Assembly: GCA_907163375.1 (NCBI GenBank)
Contig: CAJQUW010000906.1
Location: 334,144-398,143, forward strand
Origin: Prostheceraeus crozeri
Taxonomy: Eukaryota; Platyhelminthes; Polycladida; Euryleptidae
DNA length: 64,000 bases
Direction of reading: 5' to 3'
Of the stretch, positions 33,712-44,463 are shown piece by piece. Below the pieces are notes generated by a model that saw nothing but the letters and a program-made list of their open reading frames with translations, was not told the origin of the DNA and did no database searches. Numbering within the stretch: the stretch's first letter is position 1; each line of letters opens with the position of its first letter. The position numbers were made by a program, and so were the translations under genes.

Positions 33712-36700
33712 TCACAGTTCATTGATCAAGCGCTTCGGTGGCTGAACGTTGTTTCGAAGTTTTGCTCGATAATTCTCTCTTGTTGGTTCTCTTGCAATTT
33801 GCGGTGTTGGTTGAACATCGTCTTGTGTTATTGGAGTCACTGATGCATAACGACGTCGAAGGTATCGACGATTCCTTCTCAGCACTCTTCCACTCTTCAT
33901 CCTCACTAAGTAGTCGCGATTTTTCATTTTCTCCACAACTATGCCAGCTCTGTTCCACTTTCTTATGTCTGGATCTTGAACTAAGATTTGTTCACCGTAA
34001 TTCAGTTTTCTCAGTGGGTGCGCTGACCGGTTGTATGTTCTTTCCACCTTCTCGTGAGCTTTGAGTACAATCTTCTCCATTTCATCTGCCTTCCTTTGCC
34101 ATTCCGGAAGAAAGTTGCGCCGATGAGCTGGCAGTGTATCGCGAATAGGCTGTCCATATACCATTACAGATGGTATGCGTTGGTCATATAGAGGAGTGTT
34201 CTTATACAATAGAAGGGCTTCTGTCAGCTTGTCCAAATCTATTCCTCCACCGGGCTTCGTTGATCCTTTCAGAATTTTCTTGACAGTTTTCACTGCTGCC
34301 TCAGCCTTGCCATTACTTTGAGGATAGGACGGCGAAGAGGTTGTATGGCTGATTCCCCAACGTTGTAGAAAGTTGACAAATGAGTGAGCTGTGAATTGTG
34401 GACCACCGTCAGACCATATCCTCTCCGGTACCGATGTTTGACAAAATAGGCTCCTGCATTGGTTGATAAGGTCACTAGCTGCAGCATGCTTGCCTAACCG
34501 GCCCACCACTGGCCATCCGGAGTAATTGTCAACGATTACAAGCCATTTTTCTCCATGATAGTCTGCTAGGTCCATGCTGACTTCCTGAAATGCTCGGGAT
34601 GGCATTTCGTGCTGTATAAGTGGTTCTCTTGGAAGGCTTGGCAAGTTTTCTTGACATGTATTACATGTTCTTGCGATATTTTCAATTTCTTTGTCGATAT
34701 TGGGCCACCAAATCACTTGGCGAGCTCTTTGTTTCATTTTCGTTGAACCCATGTGAGTATTCAAAAGTGTAGAGAGCATGTGATGACGGAGTGACCTTGG
34801 GATGACTGTTCTTCTTCCACAGACGACGAAGTTGTCATCCACTGCCAGGTGCTCTCTCATGCCCCAATATGGACGAATGTCAACGGGCACTTCTGATTTC
34901 GAATTAGGAAATCCTTTCAGGATCATGGATTTGAGCCTCTGATATTCTTCGTCATCATTCGCAGCTTGTTGCACTTCAAGCAATCTGGCATCTATCGACG
35001 TTGTTTCCATAGCATGAATCGATGCGAGTCGATGGGCATCTTCCACGATGGCATCATCATTTGTTAGTGTATCAGTGTCAGCAAGAGGAGCTCGGGACAA
35101 AGCATCGGCGTCGACATTCTGTTTCCCACTAATCCATTGCGCGGAGTAGTTATATCGATTCAAATCACATCGCATTCTCTGTAGACGTGGATTTTCTATC
35201 TGATCAGATGAATATGAGTTGAGAATAGGAATTAGTGGTTTGTGATCAGTTACAATGTCGATATGTTCAAGTCCTTCTAGAAACATGCGGCGTTTGCGAA
35301 AAACCCATGTGATTGCTAGCAGCTCAAGCTCAATCATTGCGTACCTGCTTTCGGTGTCGGTTAATGATCGTGAGCCTGCCTGTATGATCCTCCATGTATT
35401 GTCATTTTGCTTTTGTCGAAGAACAAAACCAAGTCCATTAAGACGAGACGCGTCGGCATGGAGACGAGTTTGCTTTTTGAAGTCGTAGTATGCAACGATT
35501 GTCGGAGCTGTCGACAATGTGTGGCATATGTGATCAAATGCAGTCTGGTGAGTTGAGTCCCACAAAAATGATGCATTCTTCTTCAATAATGGTTGTAGAG
35601 GCTTACACATTTCGGTCACTTTGTCGGTGAAGTTACCGATCTGGTTGATCGGGCCGAAGAACGATCTCACGTCTGTCTGGTTCCGAGGTGTCGGTAAATT
35701 GCTTATACATGTAGCAGTCAGCAGAGACGGGTCAATTGAATATCCGTCTGGTGTGATCTTGAGACCGGCGAATACAACTTCACGGGCAGCGAATGTGAAT
35801 TTGTTGGGATTCAGTGCAATTCGGCGCTGTTGACATCTCTGTAGGAACGCGTCGACGTCGCTGACATGTTGTTCGAAGGTTGGGCTGGCTATAAGACAAT
35901 CATCGACCACATGGTATGTTCTAGGAAGTCCATCTAGAAGCTCATCCATTCTGCGATTGAAATGCTCTGATATTGAGGATATACCGAACGGAGCATTGCG
36001 GAAGCGGTATCTGCCAAACGGAGTTATAAACTTGGTTAAATGGCGACTCGCTTCATCTAGTGGAATTTGGTGATAACCTTTCAAAGCGTCTACAACTGTA
36101 AAAAATTTGCACTGAGATAAGTCGATGCTTGAGATCAATTCGAATGCTGTCGGACTGACGTATCGTTCGCGCATGATGTATTTGTTGAGCATGCGAAAGT
36201 CAATGCATAGTCGAATGTCGGAGGAGTTTTTCTTCGGAGCGACAACAATCGGAGCACACCAGCTCGTAGGTTCAGTCACTTTTTCAATTACCAGCTGTTT
36301 CTCGAGGTCATCCAGTTCAGCTTTCAGCTGAGGTTGGATCGGCAATGCTATTCGTCGAGGAGCTGTCACGCTTACTGGCTGGGCATCTGATCTCAATTTT
36401 ATGTGAAACTTTGGTCCCTGCATTGTGCGTATAGATCTGTCGAACACAGTAGGGAAAACAGCTATCCATTCATCACTGCTTGAGGGCGTGCAGTCTGCGC
36501 TTGTGGTTGTCATACTTGGGAAGACGCTTGGCGGCTGGGTATGACGAGTATCACACTGAGTCACTGCAGTCAGATGTGTGACGTCTTGTTCTGGCGTGAA
36601 CTTTGTCGGCTCGGAGTGCGCTGCGGCACGTGACTGCGCAATGCCTGCAATGGCTGCCTCCGGTTGATCTGTGCGTGGCGGCGTGCACATATGAGGAGAA

Positions 36701-37377
36701 GGAAAATCACAATGAATGATACTAAGAGCTTTACATGTAGACCACTTCAAGATCATGGGTGTACCATGTCGCTCTTTGAGTACATGTATAGTCGTAGAAA
36801 CTGTATTGTTTTGCAGAGTTATGTCCGCTTGAAACATGCCGTTGCTGCTGAATGATGTTCCGTTGCCTGCATTCGTGTGAGTCGCAGTGGCGATGAGGTT
36901 TTTAGGAGATAGTCCGAGCTTGCGTAAAACATCCGGTCCAACTGCATCGATATTAGCACCCGTGTCCGGCATCGCACGGACAGGCACGCCATTGACCTTG
37001 ACCATGATCGTTGGCGGTGTCTCATCGACAGATGGGAGAGTTATGGCACTAATAATCGAAGAGATCACTGGCTTCTTACTGTTCTTGGGCTGTTGCTTAG
37101 TCGATGACATCCATGCATGAGCGAAATGTCCAATTTTGGAGCACGACATGCACTTCTTGTCTTTAGCTGGGCACTTGGTTCGATCAGTGCCATGCGAAGA
37201 ATATCCACACCACTTACACAACGGTGATTGAGGCTTGTTCGTCGTCGGACGAGGCTGATCACGCTTTTGTTGCGACTTGTATGTTGAGCGACGCTTAGAA
37301 AATGTTGCGTTCACAGCTGATGAATGGTGTAGACTGTTCATCACGTTTTGAGGATTCTTCTGCTTCACAGATGTCAC
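33712..37377 (-). CDS. pol: Ty3/gypsy pol polyprotein (protease, RT, RNase H, integrase)
   Basis: A 1,221-codon frame. In order it has Cys-rich zinc knuckles near residues 54-85 (CKWC, CMSCSKIGHFAHAW) and an aspartic protease with PDTGAN near residue 137. The reverse transcriptase covers roughly residues 320-540 (RLCIDFRMLNK, YHQIPLDE, and the catalytic VVDD motif, a variant of YxDD). RNase H follows at about 620-740 (LHADAS, TDHKPL). An integrase from about 850 has a zinc-binding region (HMG...CNTC), a D,D-35-E core (DLADYHGEKW, WSDGGPQF, QSNGKAEA) and a basic C-terminus. Gag and pol are in different overlapping frames, as is usual where this group uses frameshifting. It looks whole. Confidence 0.93.
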   Translation of the reverse strand: MTSVKQKNPQNVMNSLHHSSAVNATFSKRRSTYKSQQKRDQPRPTTNKPQSPLCKWCGYSSHGTDRTKCPAKDKKCMSCSKIGHFAHAWMSSTKQQPKNSKKPVISSIISAITLPSVDETPPTIMVKVNGVPVRAMPDTGANIDAVGPDVLRKLGLSPKNLIATATHTNAGNGTSFSSNGMFQADITLQNNTVSTTIHVLKERHGTPMILKWSTCKALSIIHCDFPSPHMCTPPRTDQPEAAIAGIAQSRAAAHSEPTKFTPEQDVTHLTAVTQCDTRHTQPPSVFPSMTTTSADCTPSSSDEWIAVFPTVFDRSIRTMQGPKFHIKLRSDAQPVSVTAPRRIALPIQPQLKAELDDLEKQLVIEKVTEPTSWCAPIVVAPKKNSSDIRLCIDFRMLNKYIMRERYVSPTAFELISSIDLSQCKFFTVVDALKGYHQIPLDEASRHLTKFITPFGRYRFRNAPFGISSISEHFNRRMDELLDGLPRTYHVVDDCLIASPTFEQHVSDVDAFLQRCQQRRIALNPNKFTFAAREVVFAGLKITPDGYSIDPSLLTATCISNLPTPRNQTDVRSFFGPINQIGNFTDKVTEMCKPLQPLLKKNASFLWDSTHQTAFDHICHTLSTAPTIVAYYDFKKQTRLHADASRLNGLGFVLRQKQNDNTWRIIQAGSRSLTDTESRYAMIELELLAITWVFRKRRMFLEGLEHIDIVTDHKPLIPILNSYSSDQIENPRLQRMRCDLNRYNYSAQWISGKQNVDADALSRAPLADTDTLTNDDAIVEDAHRLASIHAMETTSIDARLLEVQQAANDDEEYQRLKSMILKGFPNSKSEVPVDIRPYWGMREHLAVDDNFVVCGRRTVIPRSLRHHMLSTLLNTHMGSTKMKQRARQVIWWPNIDKEIENIARTCNTCQENLPSLPREPLIQHEMPSRAFQEVSMDLADYHGEKWLVIVDNYSGWPVVGRLGKHAAASDLINQCRSLFCQTSVPERIWSDGGPQFTAHSFVNFLQRWGISHTTSSPSYPQSNGKAEAAVKTVKKILKGSTKPGGGIDLDKLTEALLLYKNTPLYDQRIPSVMVYGQPIRDTLPAHRRNFLPEWQRKADEMEKIVLKAHEKVERTYNRSAHPLRKLNYGEQILVQDPDIRKWNRAGIVVEKMKNRDYLVRMKSGRVLRRNRRYLRRRYASVTPITQDDVQPTPQIAREPTRENYRAKLRNNVQPPKRLINEL

Positions 37378-37909
37378 GGGCTTGTGGCAATGTCAGAGAA
37401 GATCCCACAGCAATAAGCTTTTGGACCACATCCGGATCCGCTGCTCCAAGCACAATTTGATTTCGGATCTGCATATCTTCGCATCTAGTGCAGCATTTAT
37501 CGAAGTTACACTTTCGAGCTAAGTCCATCAGATCGACAAGCCAGTCGTTAAAAGGTTCATTAGTCCTTTGACCTCGCTGAAAAAATTTTCTGATCCATAC
37601 CACTTCGTTGATGTTGCCTTTGATGTACCGCTCCAATGCGATAATAACTTTATCCACATCATCTTGATGAGGAGTGGGCAACGATAGGTTGCGAATGACC
37701 CGTAGCGTCGAATATGAGAAGCATTGACGAAGTGCATCGATTCGGACGACGGCACGCTGAGTGGCATCGGGTAGTTGCGAAATTCCTGATAGTCTTTCGA
37801 AGGCATACCATTTCAGTTTCCAGTCGTCGAATATATCACGATCACTGTCAATATCAAATGCTGGTCCGTCTTTGCGTAGTTGAAAGTTTGTACCTGCTGC
37901 TGACGCCAT
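37295..37909 (-). CDS. gag: Ty3/gypsy gag
   Basis: A 204-codon frame starting MASAAGTNFQLRKDG. Its ATG uses the last base of the 5' LTR. The middle has the retrotransposon gag pattern (WKLKWYAFERLSG, then FFQRGQRTNEPFNDWLVDLM, then CNF...IRNQIVLG). The zinc knuckles are encoded in the overlapping pol frame. The protein would form the particle shell. It looks whole. Confidence 0.85.
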   Translation of the reverse strand: MASAAGTNFQLRKDGPAFDIDSDRDIFDDWKLKWYAFERLSGISQLPDATQRAVVRIDALRQCFSYSTLRVIRNLSLPTPHQDDVDKVIIALERYIKGNINEVVWIRKFFQRGQRTNEPFNDWLVDLMDLARKCNFDKCCTRCEDMQIRNQIVLGAADPDVVQKLIAVGSSLTLPQARDICEAEESSKRDEQSTPFISCERNIF

Positions 37910-38132
37910 GTTATAACTTGTAGCTACGGATCCGCTAAGAGAGAGAAAGAGAGAACCTCACTCGGTGCGTGTCGAAGCGCAGTGTGTTTTTTATTGAAGC
38001 GTGCATGAGTTATATCACCTCAACAATAACAACATAACATAGACTACTTCTATGGTCAGAGAGTAGCTGTAAATGAACGTAAAGGTAGTGAATGTATACA
38101 GAAGACTAATTCAGTCACATTAAGACACAACA
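37909..38132 (-). repeat. 5' LTR (224 bp)
   Basis: Same length as the 3' LTR, with one base different that I can see. It is followed on the right by the CATAC target duplication and the rest of the interrupted transposase. Confidence 0.95.
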
Positions 38133-38137
38133 CATAC

Positions 38138-38247
38138 AAACATTTCAAGAAGTGACAACTGAGATGTGTCGAGAAACTGCTCTGGCCTACCAAAAGCGAC
38201 TCGAATCCGTCCTCGAGAATGGAGGAGGACACGTTGAAGTTCGATGA
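38138..38247 (+). pseudogene. C-terminal end of the split Tc1/mariner transposase
   Basis: After the LTR element the transposase frame resumes with QEVTTEMCRETALAYQKRLE and ends GGGHVEVR before TGA at 38245-38247. About 170 bp of 3' flank then leads into the right inverted end. Confidence 0.8.
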
Positions 38248-38586
38248 CTACTAACACTTTTTTCTTATGTTTTTCATTTAGTAAATGTTTTCGATGACAT
38301 TTACCTTAATTCGTTTTGGTCATTATTGATAAAGACATGGGGGAAATAAAGGGAAAAGTTTATCATTAAATTTTACATGTCAAGATACATTGTTGGTATG
38401 TCAATTTTACTACATGTCATTCGGTCAATAGAATCAGAATTTTCTGACAATTCTCAGTACAACAGGTATAATCATCATAAATCCTATACTCCAAACTAGT
38501 TTGAGTCGAAATTTCATGACGATTGGATGAATATTTGAGGAGTAATAAAAGTTTAAAATCTGGCGGTTTACGTGCGCCACCCTGTA

Positions 38587-39131
38587 TATTTATTCATGTA
38601 AGCGTGTTTCACATATAAATAAAATTCAAAATGAAGTTCTTCAGGAATGGGCTCACAGATCATCAAGGTACATTTTTCATTCAAGTATACATTCCTCTAC
38701 CTATGTTTTTGCATTGATATATGAATGATATATAATGATTTTTGCATTTAACTGAATGTATCTATGTATCGAATTTGAATGATGTTGTTAGGTAGGCTAA
38801 GCTAGTCTGCACGAAATCAAAATTATTGGACATTGCGTAAGCTTTATATTTTTAATTGTGTCAGCAGACATTACTTATTAGTAAAACATTAATGTAATCA
38901 GAAATTAAATTGATGCTCATTTGTTGCGTTTTTATCTCTTTAGGCGGTCAGTTCATTTGTATCAGAGATGAAAAACTCCACTCCGGTGCTATAGGAGTTC
39001 GGATACAATCACTGACTTTGAAGCGTCTTCTGTCGGGTAGCGAAGCGTGGACTTTGTCCTGCCATGTGGCAATCCTTAATTGCATAGCTATCTATGTAAA
39101 CATCCGTAAGTGGTAGCCAACATTATGATAA
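38587..39131. other. Unassigned DNA
   Basis: No gene. A frame at 38910-39116 follows an acceptor-like CTCTTTAG but has no protein signal. Confidence 0.3.
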
Positions 39132-39139
39132 ATCGTAAA

Positions 39140-40459
39140 CAGTGGCGTCGCGTGCTCCCAGACCATAGGCCCTCGCTCCAAAGTGGATTCCAATATTTCT
39201 GTAGCAGACAGCATGAACTGCATAAAATAATTAATTTGAGACTATCTTGATTTCAGTGAATTTTCAAACACTTGTACAAGTACATGAACATTCAAATCAT
39301 GCTGACATCCATGACTACAGAATGGAATGATGTGAGAAATGGACACCGATATTTAGCCTAAATGAAAGGTACACTGAAGTCCTTAGACTACTCAATGTTG
39401 ACTATTCTACATGTGAATTATGATTCACTGTGAGTCCTATGTGACAGCCTCTTTTTCTGAACAGCCTCATAAGCATGCAATCCTAAGCTGACTGTTGGTC
39501 AACGTGACTCTTGTCTTCCCAAGATTTTAAACGTCAAATGACAATGAAAATGTGATGTTGATTTCTCACATGACGCTTGATCGCCTTGGTGAGATTACTA
39601 TAGAGAAAATTCACTCTCGAGGAAGCTCTCGCCAACGCAAGACTCTGTTGTGTTCATCATAGCCTCTCAATCACTTACAGGTTTCAAATTTAGGGCTGCT
39701 AAAATGTTTTTGTGCTCCTCCTGTTATTCTATCCCTTGAGAGTGGTTTAGTTTTTATTACAATACCATAAACTTCGTGTACGGTGGCTAGACTTTTCTGC
39801 ATAATCCCTCGGACGACTGGCCGGTGTAGAAAATAACCACTGTTGAAATTGCCACCATAAACATAATATCACAAATATGCCTTCAATCATGGAATATCTC
39901 AGACTGAATCACACATCAAATTAGGGAACCTTCATTGCTATCTCCTTTCAGCGGCTTCTAACCTTCCGATCCAACATTCAGCCATTGGTGAACGCAAGCG
40001 CGACGATTCAACGCGTCATCATCTTCTGCAAAATTTGGCGAAGCCACCAATAGGGAAAATTTGCGCCTGTCTAACTGAATCTAAGAATTTATAAATAGAT
40101 CTTTTCTTGCATTGCTGCAATATATTTGCTTCTTCGTTTCTATCAAGAGAAGACGATCGAGCTAAGCGTACACGCTCCACATATCACACAAACACACAAA
40201 TCTCTGTGATTTGATGTGAACACATCCCCAGCGCATTTGTGTGATTGCTTGAAGATCCCTGCAGTTCACAGCTGAGCGCTGGCGCTCGGAACGTATTTGA
40301 GAGTAGTGACTTGAAACTGTAAAGTGTGTGTAAAGGTGTAAACGTAAAGATGCTCTCAAAAACAAAAAATAAAACTATTTGAACCTTTATTTTATGAACG
40401 TAAATAATTATTTTTGGGTATGCGGCGAAGGCCTCGCAGGCACGGAGAAGACGCCACTG
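39140..40459. mobile_element. Non-autonomous hAT element (CAGTGGCGT ends)
   Basis: The element starts CAGTGGCGTCGCGTGC and ends GCACGGAGAAGACGCCACTG. The flanks are ATCGTAAA (39132-39139) and ATCGCAAA (40460-40467), an 8-bp target duplication with one mismatch. CAGTGGCG-type termini and 8-bp duplications are typical of hAT. No transposase is recognisable in its 1,320 bp. The mismatch suggests it is older than the other hAT copies here. Confidence 0.7.
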
Positions 40460-40467
40460 ATCGCAAA

Positions 40468-41109
40468 GATATGTTTTTCTATGGTATTTGCTTTCTTTGT
40501 TTAATTTAGATCAAATAGCAATTGGTAAGCAACGATTTTAGTGCACGTTAGTCTTTCTTAACTTTTAAAGGACCAATGGGAAATGAGTTTAGATGAATGA
40601 GCCAGGCGATGAGCCATTAGAATGAGCCATTAGAAATGAGCCAGGCGACAAGGGTTCCCCCACATATTGAAAGTGTTTAATCCTCATTTGCATGAAATCG
40701 GTCCCCGGGAACCCTACTGCTTTTAAATTGTCTGAATATATTTTTTGTATGGATGTGAAAATCTGCTTTTTTATGCATTCCTTCTTTGTCAATAAATGTG
40801 CAATAGGTCAATCTTAAGTTCATCTTAGTTATGTCACGTAACAGACAAAAAATATCAGTAGAAAGCCATCGGTGACCGGGCTCATTTCATGAACTAGACA
40901 ATTTTTTGTATGAAATTGCAATTTTTTCTCCTTTCGTTTAGAATCTTCTAAGATGATAAATTCTCTTACGACTAAAATAGCCTGTTACAATCATAGCAAT
41001 AGTCATTCGTTGCAACTAGCAGGAACAACAACAAAAAAGCGACCAAAAGACCGATAAAAATACGACGATTGCATCTTACGATCCAAAATGAAATATGAGC
41101 GCTATTCTG
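40468..41109. other. Unassigned DNA with a short tandem word
   Basis: ATGAGCCAGGCGA and ATGAGCCATTAG alternate at about 40596-40650. No gene is seen. Confidence 0.35.
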
Positions 41110-41117
41110 ATGTCAAC

Positions 41118-43030
41118 CAGTGGCGTAGCGTGCTTCAAACCGTTTCCGGGGCTAAAGTCAGTCTTGGCATCGGTATAACTTATAGCATGCAGCATGTATG
41201 CAAAGTACCCGGTGGGTTCTAATCTAGAAGTCACTTTGATGTTTTCAAATGATGTGAAATAATGAAGAAGTGAAGGTATGCATGTGCAAACAATTAGCTA
41301 CGCGTTTGTCAGACACGCCGTGATTAGCCAGTCAGAGTGTGTAAGTGTCACTCGTAAAGAATTCCGTCTTGCTCGGGTTGAATCAGAGAGATGGATTGCT
41401 TCTCCGTGTGTTGCATACAGTGGCCGCGACGAGCTGAAAGGCGTCGCCGAGCTCTTCTGGCGCGTGTGAACGACACATTGATAGATTGGCTGAGTTGTCG
41501 ATGACATCAGCAAGCCGTTGCTTACAGGGTTGGTAAAAAAAACATGTTTTTTTCATTTTAAACAAACAAACATGTTTTTTTCGTTTTAAACACTGTTTTT
41601 TATGTTTTTTTAGTTTTTTTCAAAATTTCTACGTTTTTTTGTAAATATTGCAAAGATATCAATGTATTTTAACATTAATTTATACAATTAAGTTATGAAT
41701 AATGTGTAAGGATAAGGGTAGGCCAATTGATACATAAGGGCCTACAAGACCCCTACATAGGCCTACATTTCTTAGATATTTCATGTAGCAGGTTTAGCAA
41801 AACAGTGTCCTACAGTTACGTCGCTAGATATCAAATTTACTGCATCATGTACAACTGCATTCAGGCTTAGGCCTACTGTCAGTTCTGTCGTAATAAGCTT
41901 ATGTACAGGCTTATTATAGGCTTAAGCTGTTTTTTCATGTTTAAAATCAAAACATGTTTTTCGTATGTTTAAAGCATTTCATTTCAAACACTTGTCAATC
42001 CTGCTTTAGACTATCGGTAAATGTTAATTAACTTAATTCTAATGTAGCCTACAATGTACCATGTAGGCCTACATCGTCATGTTGGTTACCTTATTTATGA
42101 CATTCCCGGATACTCCTGCCATATCTTATCTATATTGTAGGCCCTACATGTATTTCTCATAATACAGGGCTACATGAATAGCATATAACTACAAAATCTT
42201 CATGCAAATCAATTACCATTATACATGTTTATAAATGCCTTGGTTGGTATAAGCTTACAACAGTATTCGATAAAGCAACATCATAAGCTTAATTCATTAA
42301 TAAAGTAACCCATGCAAAGTTGAAACTGTAAATCAAAACTTTGAAATATTCCATGTATCATGTTCTTATCTCAACTTTTTACAAAAATAGACAGTAGAGC
42401 CTAGAGACAATAGAATCAGACAATAGAACGTCTACGTCACCTGCTGTCGGCTCGGCAGTTGTTACCATTGCCAATCCCATGGTTGACTATATCCATTGAC
42501 TCTATTTATATCTCGGTGCGTGACCCTCAAAGCACTGTATGAATAAATGAAATAATGCTGCACTGTTTCAATTAGATTGTTCTGAATTAAATAAAAAAGA
42601 TCTAATTAAAAAACCACTTAAATAGTCAATTTAACATACAAAGCGTAGAATAACAAAGTTTCAAAAATTCCTTAGAAACTTTAAAAAAGTACTATGTTTT
42701 TTTCATGTTTAAAACATGTTTTTTTCGTATGTCTAAAACACGTGTTTAAAACATGTTTAAAACAATTTGTTTTAAACACTTACCAACCTTGGTTGCTTAT
42801 CATGTGTGGCTCGTGTTAGATTTTGGCCAATCGGTGCAATCTCGGCGACACTCCGGCGACTGCCCCTGAGAGAGGTAATGAGATAAGACCACCGACAGTT
42901 ATACATGCATGCTTTGGAAAGATGAATGAAGACTTAAGATGCAGCGTTTGGTCACTGAAATGTTGGGGAATTTATTTAAAAGTACATACCGCGGACTGCC
43001 ACGAATGCCCCAATGGACGCCACGCCCCTG
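41118..43030. mobile_element. Non-autonomous hAT element carrying a nested hAT
   Basis: The element starts CAGTGGCGTAGCGTGC and ends GACGCCACGCCCCTG. A perfect 8-bp target duplication ATGTCAAC flanks it (41110-41117 and 43031-43038). Its end is closely related to that of the hAT at 39140. Without the nested element at 41525-42791 and its duplicated target it would be only about 640 bp. No transposase is encoded. Frames at 41278-41469 and 42823-43056 are incidental. Confidence 0.85.
41525..42791. mobile_element. Second non-autonomous hAT, nested inside the first
   Basis: The element starts CAGGGTTGGTAA and ends TTACCAACCTTG. A perfect 8-bp target duplication GTTGCTTA flanks it (41517-41524 and 42792-42799), lying within the outer hAT. 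Subterminal regions are arrays of AAACATGTTTTTTTC and TTTAAAACATG. A degenerate copy of the right end (AAACACTTGTCAATCCTG) is found internally near 41986-42003, so the element may itself be a composite of two related copies. Confidence 0.87.
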
Positions 43031-43114
43031 ATGTCAACAATACAATGATAAAATAGTACTATAGACATAGAAAGTCATCGTATTAGGACAAGAAGTGCTG
43101 TAAAACGTCTGTAA

Positions 43115-44463
43115 AACTTCTAAATATGCTGACGACATTGTGATTGTTCTACCTGCCTTCCCTTCAATGGATATCGAACTCCAAATTCAAGACGAAATCA
43201 ATCATTTAAAAGGCTGGTGTAACTCACATGGACTAGTACTAAATTGTGAAAAACCCCAATGCATATAATAATAATAATATGTTTATATTCAAAATGAAAA
43301 TCTCAACTTTCACATAAGATGCATATACACAAAGAAATTGAAGAAATGATTCACAGTAAAGTATCAATTAAATAAGCAGCACATAACTGTCCTCAATGTC
43401 AAATACACAATACATCTTCAAGGGGAGTGCCACCCTTGATTTGATTGGAAGCAAGTGTGCAAAGATGAATAAACGATTTGGCACGACGGGCAGAATTTGA
43501 TGCAGGGATCTCAAAATGACCTGAATACTTTAGTTTTTGAAGCACCATGGAATGAAGTATGTGGTCTGGGTTTGACATGCCACAGAATAACTTTAGAGCA
43601 TGGTCACGTCGCCGAGACCAAAGAGGAGGGAAGTCATTACACGTGCAAAATGTGCCGCAGATTATGCTATGGGCAGCTTTCACAATCTTTTCCATCTGTA
43701 AAGCGTTCTTCTTACTAATCCCGAGGAATAGGGGGCTACAGTATTCCAACACACTCAAGATATAGCAGTAATACAACATTTTGAGTTCCGCTTTTGATAT
43801 GTTTATCGCTAAAAGTCTGAATTCTTTAGTGCCTCGTGATATTCATTTTGTGAATAGCATAAAGATTCTTGGAGTCATTTATGACTCAAATCTATCTTGG
43901 AATACTTTTGTATACAATTTATGAAAACGTGCCAACCATCGTCTTAATGTCATAAAGCGATTAAAACAATGCCTTTCTGTGTCCCAACTCATTATTTATA
44001 ATGCCACTGTCCTTTCAGCGCTGGAGTACAATGCTGCCCTCCTCGTTGGACTGAACCAGCTTAATGTTGAAAAATTGAAAAAGGTTCGGCGACGTTCTCA
44101 CAAAATTATTTGCGGACCAACGTGCAGTTGTGATAGTTTTACGCCCTTATCCCTTGAAGCATCTACCCTAACAGTTTTTAGAAAAATGTTAGAAACTGAA
44201 AATCTATTACATAAAATCATACCCCCAAACTTTCAAGATCCCGACACTCCCTCGCTCGCTGTCTCTGTCCCCTTTTCAAGAACCCAACAGCGCCAATTGT
44301 CTTTTATTCCCAGATGTTCTATTTTGCATAACCTAGCAGAAATATGGTAACTAATGTATTTCCTACAGCTACTGTGCATGTCTTCTGTATACTGTACAAG
44401 CTCTGTATTTTTCATCTGTGTACCTGCAATGCATGATTTCCATTTCATATGAATAAACGCATA
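43115..44463 (+). mobile_element. CR1/Jockey-like LINE, 3' part, interrupted
   Basis: It begins inside the reverse transcriptase with KYADDIVIVLPAF (the catalytic YADD) and EINHLKGWCNSHGLVLNCEK. After an interruption by another LINE it resumes near 43799 with PRDIHFVNSIKILGVIYDSN and LSW, then a stop, then LIIYNATVLSALEYNAALLVG, RRRSHKIICGPTCSCDSF and RRQL-type end motifs. The ICGxxCxC motif links it to the LINEs at 44725 and 47480. It is 5'-truncated, with at least one stop. It ends near the CTACTGCTACTACTG tail at about 44463. Confidence 0.75.
43266..43798 (-). mobile_element. LINE 3' fragment inserted in the opposite direction
   Basis: The minus-strand frame 43399-43779 reads MLYYCYILSVLEYCSPLFLG, then AAHSIICGTFCTCNDF, then NSARRAKSFI. 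These are the same C-terminal motifs as its host LINE. Its 3' end at about 43266 carries an (ATT)n tail, typical of target-primed insertion of a 5'-truncated LINE. ATAT at both borders may be a short target duplication. Its insertion splits the host LINE just after the YADD region. Confidence 0.75.

Larger units (their letters stand above)
33480..38132 (-). mobile_element. Ty3/gypsy LTR retrotransposon, looks whole and very young
   Basis: Two 224-bp LTRs (TGTTATAAC...ACAACA) bound a gag and a pol reading frame on the minus strand. A 5-bp target duplication CATAC flanks the element (33475-33479 and 38133-38137). The LTRs differ by a single base that I can see, so the insertion is recent. A purine-rich tract (GAAAGGGAGA) lies just inside the 3' LTR. 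A TGGCGTCAGC primer-binding-like site lies just inside the 5' LTR and overlaps the start of gag. Both coding regions look whole, with no obvious break. The family resembles the Mag-like or C-clade branch of Ty3/gypsy, but the clade is a guess. It sits inside a Tc1/mariner transposase gene. Confidence 0.95.
32192..38584 (+). mobile_element. Tc1/mariner-superfamily element with ~170-bp inverted ends, split by an LTR element
   Basis: The left end starts CAGGGTGGCGCACGTAAACC and the right end ends GGTTTACGTGCGCCACCCTG apart from one mismatch (GGCGGTTTACG). The inverted ends are about 170 bp (32192-32362 and 38414-38584) and almost identical. TA duplications flank them (32190-32191 and 38585-38586). 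Without the LTR insertion the element would be about 1.7 kb with a single transposase gene. The long, well-preserved ends suggest a fairly young family, although this copy is inactive. Confidence 0.9.
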
